Assembly (NCBI GenBank): GCA_012729015.1
Contig: JAAYDY010000001.1
Span: 78,120 to 142,119 of the forward strand
Length of the DNA: 64,000 nt
Source: Phycisphaerae bacterium
Lineage (GTDB): Bacteria > Planctomycetota > Phycisphaerae > FEN-1346 > JAACEH01
Reading direction: 5' to 3'
Part shown: piece after piece, positions 25,012-33,308 of the stretch
How positions within the stretch are numbered: the stretch's first letter is position 1
Layout: each line of letters opens with the position of its first letter
Notes under the pieces: model-generated
Seen by the model: only the letters and a program-made list of their open reading frames with translations
What the model was told of the DNA's origin: nothing
The model's database searches: none
Made by a program: the position numbers and the translations under genes

Positions 25012-26403
25012 GTGGCAAAGGGGAACATTCTTGTCGTTGACGACGACCAGATCATCCTGAACAGCCTGAGCGAGTTTCTGCGGCTGGAAGGGTACGAGGT
25101 CGAGACGGCCGAGAAATTCGAGGAGGCCGTGGCCTGGCTGGACCAGAAGCCGTTCGACGTGATGGTCACGGACGTGAGCATGCCGGACGTGGACGGGTTC
25201 GAACTGCTGAAGGTCTGCAAGAACCGGCACAGCGACGTGGCGGTGATCATGGTGACCGGCTACGGGACGATCGAGTCGGCCGTGGACGCCATCAAGATGG
25301 GGGCGTACGACTACCTGACCAAGCCGATCATCGACGACGAGATCAAGCTGGTGATCGACCGGGCGATGCGGCAGCAGGCGTTGGTGGGCGAGAACCGGAG
25401 CCTGCGGCAGCAACTCAACATGCGGTACAGCCTGGAGAGCGTCGTCGGCAACGACTACAAGATGCTGCGCGTGTTCGACCTGATCGAGGCGGTGGCCGAC
25501 AGCAAGGCGACGGTGCTGATCACGGGCGAGAGCGGCACGGGCAAGAGCCTGATCGCCCGGACGATCCATCAGCGAAGCAGCCGCAGCGACAAGCCGTTCA
25601 TCGAGGTGGCCTGCGGCGCGTTGCCGGAGACACTGCTGGAGTCGGAGCTGTTCGGCCATGCCAAGGGCTCGTTCACGGGGGCCATCGGCGACAAGGCCGG
25701 CAAGTTCGAGGCGGCCAACAAGGGGACGATCTTCCTGGACGAGATCTCGACGGCCAGTCCGGCGTTGCAGGTAAAGCTGCTCAGAGTGCTCCAGACGTTC
25801 GAGTTCGAGCGCGTCGGCAGCACCGAGACGATGAAGGCCGACACGCGGGTGATTCTGGCCACCAACCGCGACCTGATGCAGGACGTCAAGGACGGCAAGT
25901 TCCGACAGGATCTCTATTACCGGATCAACGTAGTGGCGATCGAGCTGCCGCCGCTGCGGGAGCGCATCAGCGACATTCCTCTTCTGGCCGACAGTTTCCT
26001 GAAGCTGTACTGTGAGCGCAGCGGTCGCATGTTGCTGGACTTCAGCGAGGACGCGATGCGGCTGATGCAGACGTACGCCTGGCCGGGCAACGTCCGCGAG
26101 CTGGAGAACGTGGTAGAGCGTGCGACGGTGCTGGCCCGCGGCCGCACGGTCGACGTGGACGATCTGCCGCCGACGCTTCTGCGGCAGGCCGAGGAGAAGG
26201 CCGCCACGGGCGACGACGGTCGCATCCTGCCGCTGAAGGACGCCCTGGAGAAGCCCGAGAAGGAGATCATCGAGCGGGCGCTGCGGGCGAACAACTGGAA
26301 CCGCCAGCTCACGGCCGACCTGCTGGAGATCAACCGCACGACGCTCTACAAGAAGATGAAGAAGTACGGCCTGGACTTCTCGGAGCCGATGGCCCGTGGG
26401 TGA
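25012..26403 (+). CDS. NtrC-family sigma54-dependent response regulator
   Basis: A 463-residue regulator: receiver domain with phosphoacceptor Asp 54 in 'MVTDVSMPD', AAA+ domain with Walker A GESGTGKS (near 172) and 'IFLDEIST' (Walker B), and a C-terminal Fis-like helix-turn-helix ('NWNRQLTADLLEINRTTLYKKM'). The sigma54-contact loop reads GSFTGA instead of GAFTGA, a tolerated variant in some activators. I start at a GTG with AAAGGA 8 bp upstream. The alternative TTG start overlaps the kinase end and adds 14 unlikely residues. It should activate sigma54 promoters when phosphorylated by the kinase encoded just upstream. Confidence 0.94.
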   Translation: MAKGNILVVDDDQIILNSLSEFLRLEGYEVETAEKFEEAVAWLDQKPFDVMVTDVSMPDVDGFELLKVCKNRHSDVAVIMVTGYGTIESAVDAIKMGAYDYLTKPIIDDEIKLVIDRAMRQQALVGENRSLRQQLNMRYSLESVVGNDYKMLRVFDLIEAVADSKATVLITGESGTGKSLIARTIHQRSSRSDKPFIEVACGALPETLLESELFGHAKGSFTGAIGDKAGKFEAANKGTIFLDEISTASPALQVKLLRVLQTFEFERVGSTETMKADTRVILATNRDLMQDVKDGKFRQDLYYRINVVAIELPPLRERISDIPLLADSFLKLYCERSGRMLLDFSEDAMRLMQTYAWPGNVRELENVVERATVLARGRTVDVDDLPPTLLRQAEEKAATGDDGRILPLKDALEKPEKEIIERALRANNWNRQLTADLLEINRTTLYKKMKKYGLDFSEPMARG

Positions 26404-26433
26404 GGCCGGTATCGGACGCCACGAGGTTTGTTT

Positions 26434-26501
26434 ACCGTGGCACGGGCATCTTGCCCGTGAGTCGCAGGGCCATCCTGGCCCTGCAAGGCGCGGTTCGTCC
26501 A
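26434..26501. repeat. Family A palindromic repeat
   Basis: Same core as the other copies, with the longer right side ending 'GCAAGGCGCGGTTCGTCCAC' that is shared with the copies near 61.1 and 62.8 kb. Confidence 0.8.
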
Positions 26502-26504
26502 CAG

Positions 26505-26619
26505 CGGGGGTGGCACACTTTGGAGGCCCCGACGAAGTCGGGGACCAAAGTGTGCGTCGCGTTCCGCCCGGCACACTTTGGCGCCGGCTGCGCCGTCGCT
26601 CCAAAGTGTGGCACCCCAG
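26505..26619. repeat. Family B repeat (CACACTTTGG type)
   Basis: Four inverted CACACTTTGG/CCAAAGTGTG motifs in alternating orientation. The outer pair, GGTGGCACACTTTGGAG and CTCCAAAGTGTGGCACC, forms terminal inverted repeats. It abuts a family A copy. Confidence 0.75.
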
Positions 26620-26687
26620 AACCCGCGTTGATTCTGATGCACTACACTGAGGGCACCGGGCGTTGTGGGCGCAACGAGGCTCGCGAC

Positions 26688-27413
26688 TCAGCGACGCCGG
26701 TCGCGGGCGAAATCCACGGCCCCGGTCTCGGTTACCAGCACGTCAACGGCATAGTCGTGCGGACAGACGGGCAGCCGCGCGAACACCTGCTCGGTGAAGG
26801 CCAGCCCGCAGGTGGCGGCCGCCACGTCCTGCCGCGACAGGAACCGGTCGTAGAAGCCCCCGCCCTTGCCCATGCGATTGCCGCGGCGGTCGAACGCCAG
26901 ACACGGCACGAGGATCAGGTCGATCTCGGCGGGCGGCACGGCGGCCGCGGCCGACTTCGGCTCCAGGATGCCGAACACCGTCATCGCCAGTTCGCCGTGG
27001 TCGCGCGGGTCGTCCACGGGCTGCGCGCCGAGGACCACGGGAACGATCTGCCGCTGGTGGACGTAACCGATGCGGGGCTCCTCGAAGGGCGGCTCGACGC
27101 GCGGCAGGACCACGCGTTTGCCGGCTTGCCACATCGCGCGGACCAGCGACCACGGATCGGGTTCCATCTCCATCGCCACGTAAGCCATCACGGTCCGAGC
27201 CTTCGCATAGACGTCCAGCGCGGCGATATGACGGCAGATGGCCTCGCTCTTGCGGCGGCGGATCTCGGGCGTCATGGCCGCCAGGCCGGCGACAATGGCG
27301 CGGCGCAGCTCGCCCTTGCGTTCCGGCAGCCCGGGGCAGTCGAACGCGAGGTCGAGGCGACGGGACTGCCAGACGGGGCACGTGCGGCAGTGCGGGTGTT
27401 TCGGTTCAGTCAC
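26688..27413 (-). CDS. 5-formyltetrahydrofolate cyclo-ligase family protein
   Basis: A 241-residue member of the family that converts 5-formyl-THF to 5,10-methenyl-THF using ATP. Seen: N-terminal 'RRRKSEAICRHI', substrate-site 'DLILVPCLAFDRRGNRMGKGGGFYDRFL' spread over two positions, with the signature G-x-G-K-G-x-Y-D region near 180. The start is taken as the GTG overlapping the rarA stop codon. This gives an unusual ~30-residue N-terminal extension with HPHCRTCP, which could bind metal or be untranslated if an internal start is used. It is translationally coupled to rarA. Confidence 0.85.
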   Translation of the reverse strand: MTEPKHPHCRTCPVWQSRRLDLAFDCPGLPERKGELRRAIVAGLAAMTPEIRRRKSEAICRHIAALDVYAKARTVMAYVAMEMEPDPWSLVRAMWQAGKRVVLPRVEPPFEEPRIGYVHQRQIVPVVLGAQPVDDPRDHGELAMTVFGILEPKSAAAAVPPAEIDLILVPCLAFDRRGNRMGKGGGFYDRFLSRQDVAAATCGLAFTEQVFARLPVCPHDYAVDVLVTETGAVDFARDRRR

Positions 27414-28791
27414 GACCTTCTGGTTTCCTCGTGCGTTGGGCCGCATCGATCCTGCCCTGGCGGAGCACGGCTCGAATCTCCTCCAGGCGTGCGGCAATCT
27501 TCTTCTCGTAACCGCGATCGGTGGGCGTGTAGTACGTCCGCTCCACGCCCAGGTAATCCTGCGCCGCGACGCCGCCGGCGGCATCGTGGGCGTACTGGTA
27601 CCCCTGGCCGTGGCCCATCGCTTCGGCGCCGCGGTAGTGCGAGTCGCGCAGATGCACAGGCACCGGCAGCGTCCGGTTCTCGCGCACGTCCTCGCGAGCG
27701 GCGAAGATGGCCGTCGTCACGGCGTTGCTCTTCGGCGCGCAGGCAATGTACACGGCCGCCTGGGCCAGGGGCAATTGCGCCTCGGGCAGGCCGACGAACT
27801 CGCTGACCTCCAGTGCCGCCGAAGCCACGACCAGGGCCATCGGGTCGGCGTTGCCCACGTCCTCAGCGGCACAGATGGCGATGCGCCGGGCGATAAAACG
27901 CGGCGTTTCGCCGCCTTCGAGCATCCGGGCCATCCAGTACAGTGCGGCGTCCGGATCGCTGCCGCGCATGCTCTTGATGAAAGCGCTGGCCGAGTCGTAA
28001 TGCTCGTCGCCCGTGCCGTCGTAGACAATCTGTTTCTGCTGGATCGATTCCTCGGCCACGGCCAGGTCGATCCTGAGCTTGCGGCCCTTGCGGACGCCGC
28101 CGGCCTTCATCTGGCTCAGGACGGCGATCTCCAGGGCCCCGAGAGCTCGCCGGGCGTCACCGTCGCTGGTGCGGGCCAGGTGCGCCAAGGCCTCGTCGGT
28201 CGCGGCGATCTCGTACTTGCCGTAGCCGCGATCCTCGTCGGCCAGGGCCCGGCGCAGCAGGGCCACGACCTGGACCTGCGACAGCGGCTCGAACCGGAAG
28301 ACGGTGCTGCGGCTCAGGAGCGGGCTGTTCAGGGCAAAGTACGGATTCTCGGTGGTCGCGCCGATGAGGATCACGACGCCGCGCTCCACGTCGCCCAGGA
28401 GCACGTCCTGCTGGGCCCGGTTGAAGCGGTGCAGTTCGTCGATGAACAGGACGGTCCGCCGGCCCGAGGCATCGAGCCGCGCGCGGGCCTCGTCCATGGC
28501 GGCCCGCACCTCCTTGACGCCGCTCGCGGTGGCGTCCAGGGGCACGAACTCGGCGCTGGTCATGCCGGCGACAATCGTGGCCAGGGCCGTCTTGCCGACC
28601 CCAGGCGGGCCGAAGAAGACCACGCTCTGAAGACGGTCGGCCTCGAGCATCCGTCGCAGCAGCTTGCCCGGGCCGATGAAGTGTTCCTGGCCGACAAACT
28701 CGTCGAGCGTCCGCGGACGCATGCGCACCGCCAGCGGCGCCGCCTGGGCCAGACGCTTCTGGAAACTCTCTGCGAAGAGGTCCTTCGACAT
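27406..28791 (-). CDS. rarA: Replication-associated recombination protein A (AAA+ ATPase)
   Basis: A 461-residue RarA/MgsA/WRNIP1-type ATPase that acts at stalled replication forks. Seen: N-terminal 'PLAVRMRPRTLDEFVGQEH', Walker A GPPGVGKT (near 60), Walker B 'VLFIDELHRFN', sensor 1 'LIGATTENPYF', arginine finger in 'LLSRSTVF', and the tetramerisation domain with 'KSMRGSDPDAALYWMARML' (near 280). The length is normal. A strong -10 box lies only 8 bp upstream of the ATG, with no Shine-Dalgarno sequence, so the mRNA is probably leaderless. Confidence 0.96.
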   Translation of the reverse strand: MSKDLFAESFQKRLAQAAPLAVRMRPRTLDEFVGQEHFIGPGKLLRRMLEADRLQSVVFFGPPGVGKTALATIVAGMTSAEFVPLDATASGVKEVRAAMDEARARLDASGRRTVLFIDELHRFNRAQQDVLLGDVERGVVILIGATTENPYFALNSPLLSRSTVFRFEPLSQVQVVALLRRALADEDRGYGKYEIAATDEALAHLARTSDGDARRALGALEIAVLSQMKAGGVRKGRKLRIDLAVAEESIQQKQIVYDGTGDEHYDSASAFIKSMRGSDPDAALYWMARMLEGGETPRFIARRIAICAAEDVGNADPMALVVASAALEVSEFVGLPEAQLPLAQAAVYIACAPKSNAVTTAIFAAREDVRENRTLPVPVHLRDSHYRGAEAMGHGQGYQYAHDAAGGVAAQDYLGVERTYYTPTDRGYEKKIAARLEEIRAVLRQGRIDAAQRTRKPEGRD

Positions 28792-28799
28792 GGGGGACT

Positions 28800-28828
28800 A
28801 TTATACCACCGGGCCAATCGCCGCCCAA
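28800..28828 (-). promoter_or_regulatory. Promoter of rarA, probably leaderless
   Basis: Minus-strand TTGGGC, 17 bp, perfect TATAAT, then 8 bp to the ATG. It is back to back with the promoter of the HD-domain gene; the two -35 boxes are 16 bp apart. Confidence 0.65.
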
Positions 28829-28844
28829 GGACGTATCCCGCGGC

Positions 28845-28873
28845 TTGACAGCGGGCCGCCGTCACCCTAGAGT
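28845..28873 (+). promoter_or_regulatory. Promoter of the HD-domain gene
   Basis: Perfect TTGACA, 17 bp, TAGAGT. The start codon is 43 bp downstream. Confidence 0.65.
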
Positions 28874-28916
28874 CGGGCCATCCGTCGCGCCGGAATGCAC
28901 GCAAAGGAGAGTCGTC

Positions 28917-29480
28917 ATGGGCACGTGGCCGACCCGCGAGGAAGCTCACGCCCTCCTCACACAGTGGACCGTCAATGAAAGCCTTCGCAAGCACGCCTAC
29001 GCCGTCGAGGCGGCCATGCGGGCCTATGCCGCCAGGTTCGGTGAGGACACAGACCATTGGGGCATCGTCGGATTGCTGCACGACTTCGACTACGAGAAGC
29101 ACCCGAGCCTCGAAGAGCATCCGTTTAAGGGCGCCGAACACCTCCGCAGCCGGGGCTACGACGAGGAACTCGTCACGGCGATCCTGGCCCATGCCGACCA
29201 TACCGGCACGCCGCGCGATTCGCTCCTGAAGAAGACCCTCTGCGCGACCGACGAACTCACCGGCCTGATCACGGCCGTGGCCCTCGTGCGACCTTCGAAG
29301 AAACTCGGCGACGTCACCGTGAAATCCGTCAGGAAGAAGTGGAAGGAGAAGCAGTTCGCCGCAGGGGTGGACCGCGCGATGATCGAACGCGGCGCCGCCG
29401 AGCTCGGCGTGCCGCTCGACGAGCACATCGCCTTCGTGCTGGAAGCCATGAAGTCGGTCAGCGACCGGCTCGGCCTGTAG
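28917..29480 (+). CDS. HD-domain phosphohydrolase-like protein
   Basis: A 187-residue HD-superfamily protein. Metal ligands are visible as the histidine in 'LRKHAYAVE' (near 23), the HD pair in 'GLLHDFDYEKHP' (near 54) and the histidine in 'AILAHADH'. AAAGGAGAG lies 7 bp before the ATG. This branch (HDIG-like, about 190 residues) is widespread and uncharacterised. It probably hydrolyses a nucleotide or phosphate ester in the cytoplasm. It is a single gene divergent from rarA. Confidence 0.88.
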   Translation: MGTWPTREEAHALLTQWTVNESLRKHAYAVEAAMRAYAARFGEDTDHWGIVGLLHDFDYEKHPSLEEHPFKGAEHLRSRGYDEELVTAILAHADHTGTPRDSLLKKTLCATDELTGLITAVALVRPSKKLGDVTVKSVRKKWKEKQFAAGVDRAMIERGAAELGVPLDEHIAFVLEAMKSVSDRLGL

Positions 29481-29493
29481 CCGGGCAGGCCTT

Positions 29494-31314
29494 TCAGTAA
29501 ACCGGCATGCCGTTCAGGATGTTGACCAGCAGGGCCATGTCGGTGGGCTCCGCGCCGCCGTTACAGTCCAGGTCCACGGCCTTGTTGTGAATGTCCGCCG
29601 GCTGCCTCCCGTTCAGCGTATTGACCAGCAGGGCCATGTCCGTAGGCTCCGCGCCGCCGTTGCCGTCGATGTCGCCAAGTTTGCGACAGGTGAACGGAAC
29701 GCCGATCGTCGTGCTGCCGGCCACGTCGCCCGTCACCGTCACGTCCACAACCAGCGAACCGTGCAGGCCGAGGCTGCGGTCGCTGCCGAAGAGGATCTTC
29801 TCCAGCGGCGTCGCGCCGTCGGCGACGGTCACTTCACCCGTGCCGCTGCCGGGCCGCTTCGCCGCCGTCACGGTCACGCCCTGGTTCCCGTTCAGGTCGG
29901 TAACCGTCACGGTCAACGTCACGCGATGGCCGCCCCTGGCCATGATGCCCGGCGTGTTCTGGTAGACCCAGTCCAGGCCGTCCTCGACGGTCACCACGAC
30001 CGACGGCGCCCCGGCCAGGATGATCTCGGGCCCGAAGGCACAGAGCCCGTTCTCGCCGATGGTGTAGAGGTTGCCATTGGCGAAGGCCGGGCTGCTGCCG
30101 GCGCCGGGGAAGCTTTCGATCACGAAACCCGGATCGTCGGGCGTCCGGGTGATGTCCAGGGCGACGAGCTCAGTGCACGGCGCATACTCGTCGTCCACGG
30201 GCAGCACGCCGACGTAAAGGATGTCGCCGACGAGCACCGGCTGCACCGACCACCCGCCGCCACCGGTCCATTCCCAGAGCTTGCGGCCGGTGGCCCGGTC
30301 GAAGGCCTCGACCTTGGGCCGGCTGCCGTAGCCATCGATGCCCGCGCTCAGGAGGACCAGCGAGCCGGTCACGATGGGAATTGTGTCGGTGCGTTCGGCC
30401 GGTTCGGCCCAGAGCGTCTCGCCGGTGCCGGCGTCCACACAATAGAGCTGGCCGGAGTCTTCGTAGCCGTAGAACTCATACGTGGCGGCGTAGATGCAGC
30501 CATCGACGACGGCGGCGCCTCCGAAGAACGCGCCGTAGGTCGGAGGCGGCCAGAAGCCGCCGGCGCCCGGCACCTCCAGGATCCACCCCGCGCTGCCGCC
30601 GGGCGAGAACTGCCGCAGGTAGCCGCCCGCGTCCGTCGCGATCAGCATTGGCGACGACGGGGCCACGGTCACCTCGTTGCCGCCGCCCATGTGGATCGAC
30701 TGCCGCCAGGCGACAGCCCCTTCCGCCAGCGTGGGATGGTTCGGATCGAGGTTGAGGGCGTGCAGTTTCGCGCCCGTGGCCGCGCCGGTGTAATCGGTTA
30801 CGTAGGCCATCGAGCCGCAGACGCAGATGCTGCTGTTGACCACCGGGCGCGTGCCGAGCGTGGTCTGCCACGCCAGGGCGCCGGTGTCCATGTCCAGGGC
30901 GGTGACCGTCATGCCCGAGGCCATCAGGACATGGCCGCGAGCCACGTCCACGGTCGGCGGGCTGAAGCTGTCCCACTGAGCGACACCGACCGGCTCGGCC
31001 CAGAGCAGGTGTCCGTCGATTTCGCTGAAGGCGACCAGCATGTCGGTGACGACGGTCTGGGTTCGGTTCACGATGGTGGTCCGCCGGCCACAGACGAAGA
31101 CTTTGTGGTCGGCGACGACCGGGGCGCTCTGGCCAACCAGTTCGATGTCACCGGCCGTGGCCACGAAGCGCGGCACGGCAATCGACGGCGGCGCTGCTTC
31201 GACGGCACTGTTGCGTGACGCGTCGCGGCCGCGGTGGGTCCAGACGTCACCGGCCGACGCGAGCGACGCCACGGCGAGACACACCACCAGAACAGCAGAC
31301 ATTGTCTTTTCCAT
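29494..31314 (-). CDS. Secreted PQQ-type beta-propeller with C-terminal dockerin-like repeats
   Basis: A 606-residue exported protein. The signal peptide ends near residue 22 (ASLASA). Residues ~25-430 are beta-propeller blades of the PQQ/quinoprotein type with repeated 'ALDMDTGALAWQT', 'CVDAGTGETLWAE' and 'AFDRATGRKLWEW'. None of the metal or quinone ligands of true alcohol dehydrogenases is obvious, so a binding role is more likely than catalysis. A beta-sandwich region follows. The protein ends with two dockerin-like calcium loops, 'GDIDGNGGAEPTDMALLVN' and 'DLDCNGGAEPTDMALLVN', which in cellulosomes bind cohesins. It lies 162 bp downstream of the PEP-CTERM gene, behind the same cobalamin riboswitch. 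Confidence 0.85.
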   Translation of the reverse strand: MEKTMSAVLVVCLAVASLASAGDVWTHRGRDASRNSAVEAAPPSIAVPRFVATAGDIELVGQSAPVVADHKVFVCGRRTTIVNRTQTVVTDMLVAFSEIDGHLLWAEPVGVAQWDSFSPPTVDVARGHVLMASGMTVTALDMDTGALAWQTTLGTRPVVNSSICVCGSMAYVTDYTGAATGAKLHALNLDPNHPTLAEGAVAWRQSIHMGGGNEVTVAPSSPMLIATDAGGYLRQFSPGGSAGWILEVPGAGGFWPPPTYGAFFGGAAVVDGCIYAATYEFYGYEDSGQLYCVDAGTGETLWAEPAERTDTIPIVTGSLVLLSAGIDGYGSRPKVEAFDRATGRKLWEWTGGGGWSVQPVLVGDILYVGVLPVDDEYAPCTELVALDITRTPDDPGFVIESFPGAGSSPAFANGNLYTIGENGLCAFGPEIILAGAPSVVVTVEDGLDWVYQNTPGIMARGGHRVTLTVTVTDLNGNQGVTVTAAKRPGSGTGEVTVADGATPLEKILFGSDRSLGLHGSLVVDVTVTGDVAGSTTIGVPFTCRKLGDIDGNGGAEPTDMALLVNTLNGRQPADIHNKAVDLDCNGGAEPTDMALLVNILNGMPVY

Positions 31315-31476
31315 GCGTCACCCTCATCCGGCCCTGCGGGCCACCTTCTGCCCTCAAGGGAGAAGGGCCGGCCGCCTCTGGCCGAGAGTCCCCGAAGAAC
31401 GATGAGCAAGAGCGGCAACCGGTCACGGCGGAACGGGGCGTTTGCCGCGATCCGGTTGCCGCCACATCGTGTCACA

Positions 31477-32295
31477 TCACCGCGAGCGACGGCGCACGGC
31501 CAGGGCCGCCAGGCCGCAGGCCACCAGGGCCATCGTCGCCGGTTCGGGCACAGCCGCCACATCGGCGAATCCGGCGAGCGAATTGGTGTACCCTTCGATC
31601 TTCACAAACGAAATGGAACTGAGCGTGATCGTGCCGCCGTCGAGGTTCGACAGGTCGATCCCCAGACCGCCGCCGCTGCCGTTGTACAGGCTCAGGGCTT
31701 CGGCCAGCGACAGGCCGGCGAAATCGTTGAGCGACAGCGACGGATCAACCGGCCGGGTGTAGTCGGTGGGCGTCGCGCCGGTAGCGTACGCGTCGGCTTC
31801 GTCGCTCAGATAACCGTGCATCGGGAAGATGGGACCGAGAGAGGTCACCTGGTGCCAGTTCAAGCCGTCCTGGCTGACGGAGATTGCGCCGAGGGCGCCG
31901 CCGAAGGTATAGACCGGATCACCGATGATCTTGTTCTCCGTCATCCAGTCAAGCGATGCGAAGGCGGCGTTCGTGAACACCAGCAGGTCGATGCCGAAGG
32001 GGTTCAGCGGATCGTTCTCCACAAGCGAGTCGAAAGACACGATCAGCTGTCCGCCGTTGCCGATCTTCAGGATCTCGCTGTCCTGCCAGGGGCCGACGGT
32101 CATCCGGACGCTTTCGCTGCCTTCAGTGAAGGCGGCCGTGGTGCGGGTCGGTTCGCCCAGAACCACCAGCGAATTGGTGTAGTTGGTCACGTCGCCGGGA
32201 TTGTAGAGAACTACGGTATCGGCCCACGGGTCGGCCCACACAGCCTGGGCACACAGAACGACGACACACACACTGCACAGCATCATGCGATTCAT
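31477..32295 (-). CDS. PEP-CTERM surface protein under cobalamin riboswitch control
   Basis: A 272-residue exported protein. The signal peptide ends at AVWA (residue ~21). The C-terminus is a PEP-CTERM sorting signal: 'VPEPATMALVACG', a hydrophobic stretch and the basic tail RRRSR. The mature part contains 'VVLYNPGDVTNYTNS', 'IGNGGQLIVSFDS' and 'NPFGIDLLVFTNAAF', a pattern I associate with a family of planctomycete and deltaproteobacterial 'cell surface proteins' of unknown function. No catalytic motif is seen. It is the first gene after the riboswitch and terminator, so its product is likely made when cobalamin is scarce. Direct binding of a corrinoid is a hypothesis. Confidence 0.85.
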   Translation of the reverse strand: MNRMMLCSVCVVVLCAQAVWADPWADTVVLYNPGDVTNYTNSLVVLGEPTRTTAAFTEGSESVRMTVGPWQDSEILKIGNGGQLIVSFDSLVENDPLNPFGIDLLVFTNAAFASLDWMTENKIIGDPVYTFGGALGAISVSQDGLNWHQVTSLGPIFPMHGYLSDEADAYATGATPTDYTRPVDPSLSLNDFAGLSLAEALSLYNGSGGGLGIDLSNLDGGTITLSSISFVKIEGYTNSLAGFADVAAVPEPATMALVACGLAALAVRRRSR

Positions 32296-32519
32296 CCGAG
32301 TCTCCTTGCGCGATGTCGGCGGCCCCCGTTCCGTGAGGGTCGCGCTACGGTGCTCCGCGCCGCCTCGCGAAGTGCGATGCGTCGCGTCCCGTCCCGAAGC
32401 GCTGACGCGGCGCCGGGGGACGGCCCTTGATGAACAAGGAGATTACGAGGGGGAAGTCTGCTGTCCGACGGGCCGGTCGCCCGGAACGGTCCAGGGCGTG
32501 CCGGCGCCGGCGGGGCAAC

Positions 32520-32553
32520 AAAAAACCCCGCCTTCGCCGAGCGAAGCCAGGGC
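32520..32553 (-). terminator. Terminator of the cobalamin riboswitch expression platform
   Basis: On the minus strand CTTCGC-TCG-GCGAAG plus an outer CCC/GGG pairing is followed by GGGGTTTTTT. It lies about 100 bases after the aptamer and about 225 bases before the first structural gene. It is therefore placed to stop transcription when ligand is bound. The remaining ~220 bases to the ATG show nothing recognisable. Confidence 0.7.
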
Positions 32554-32649
32554 AACAATGACAGCCGCATCGCATGACCGGCAGAGCCGCGGAGTGCCGA
32601 TCGCCATGGGACCTGTCCTGCTACGCTGTCTTTCTCGCGAAGACGCTCG

Positions 32650-32826
32650 TAACCATCGCAGGCAGGTCTTCTGACTTACGGCTCTTCGGGCACCCGCGCC
32701 TTCCCGTCCTTGCGGCAGGACAGTGGCATCGTGCGGACCCGTCGGCCGATCACAGCGGCGCGACCGTGCCGGAATTGCACCGGCTTCCCTTTTCATCCCG
32801 GCCCCAAGCCGGGACACCTGCAACAC
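32650..32826 (-). ncRNA. Cobalamin riboswitch aptamer
   Basis: Read on the minus strand, all the landmarks appear in order: a P1 arm with CAGGTG, GGGAAGCCGGTGCAATTCC, GCCGCTGTGA, GCCACTGTCC, GGACGGGAAGG, and the B12 box AGTCAGAAGACCTGCC closing P1. This is a full-length classical cobalamin aptamer that binds adenosyl- or methylcobalamin. A consensus promoter lies immediately upstream and a rho-independent terminator about 100 bases downstream, so an OFF switch by transcription termination is expected. Confidence 0.96.
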
Positions 32827-32830
32827 ATAT

Positions 32831-32859
32831 ACGATAGCACGCCCCCGCGGCAACGTCAA
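32831..32859 (-). promoter_or_regulatory. Promoter of the riboswitch transcript
   Basis: Minus-strand TTGACG, 17 bp, TATCGT. The predicted start site falls at the first base of the aptamer P1 region. Confidence 0.65.
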
Positions 32860-32884
32860 GCAAAACCGGACAGGGCGCGCCGGG

Positions 32885-33119
32885 AGGGGGTGCACGTCAC
32901 GTTTGTGGTGAGGGGTGCCACACTTTGGAGCGACGCCCTGGCCCGAGCACAGTCGAGGGCCGCAGGCGGCGCCAAAGTGTGCGCCGCAGGAAGCTGCCTC
33001 TGCCTGTACTCCGTCACACAGCGCACACTTTGGTCCGGACTTCGTCCGGCCTCCAAAGTGTGGCACCCCTGTTTTTTCAGTGCGAGAGCCTGTGTACCTA
33101 CAAACATGACGTACACCCC
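32885..33119. repeat. Family B repeat nested in a second inverted-repeat pair
   Basis: The CACACTTTGG core (32912-33069) has 19-base ends GGGGTGCCACACTTTGGAG and its complement. Outside these lies another inverted pair, GGGGTGCACGTCACGTTTGT on the left and ACAAACATGACGTACACCCC on the right, with a few mismatches. It separates the riboswitch promoter from the divergent glycosidase-like gene. A GGGTTGGGTCAACAGG-type unit follows near 33205. Confidence 0.7.
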
Positions 33120-33308
33120 GCCGGGGGGAGGGGGATGCGGCGCCTCGAAGCACCGCCACCTTCCGCCGAGACAGGCGTTCATATCATCAACGCGACAACG
33201 CGTAGGTTGGGTCAACAGGCCCGACGGAGCGAAGCGGGCACGAGGCGACGAATCCGTCGGGGCTGTTAGTCCGGCCTGCGTACTGGACAAGCGATGAAAG
33301 GTCCCCCC

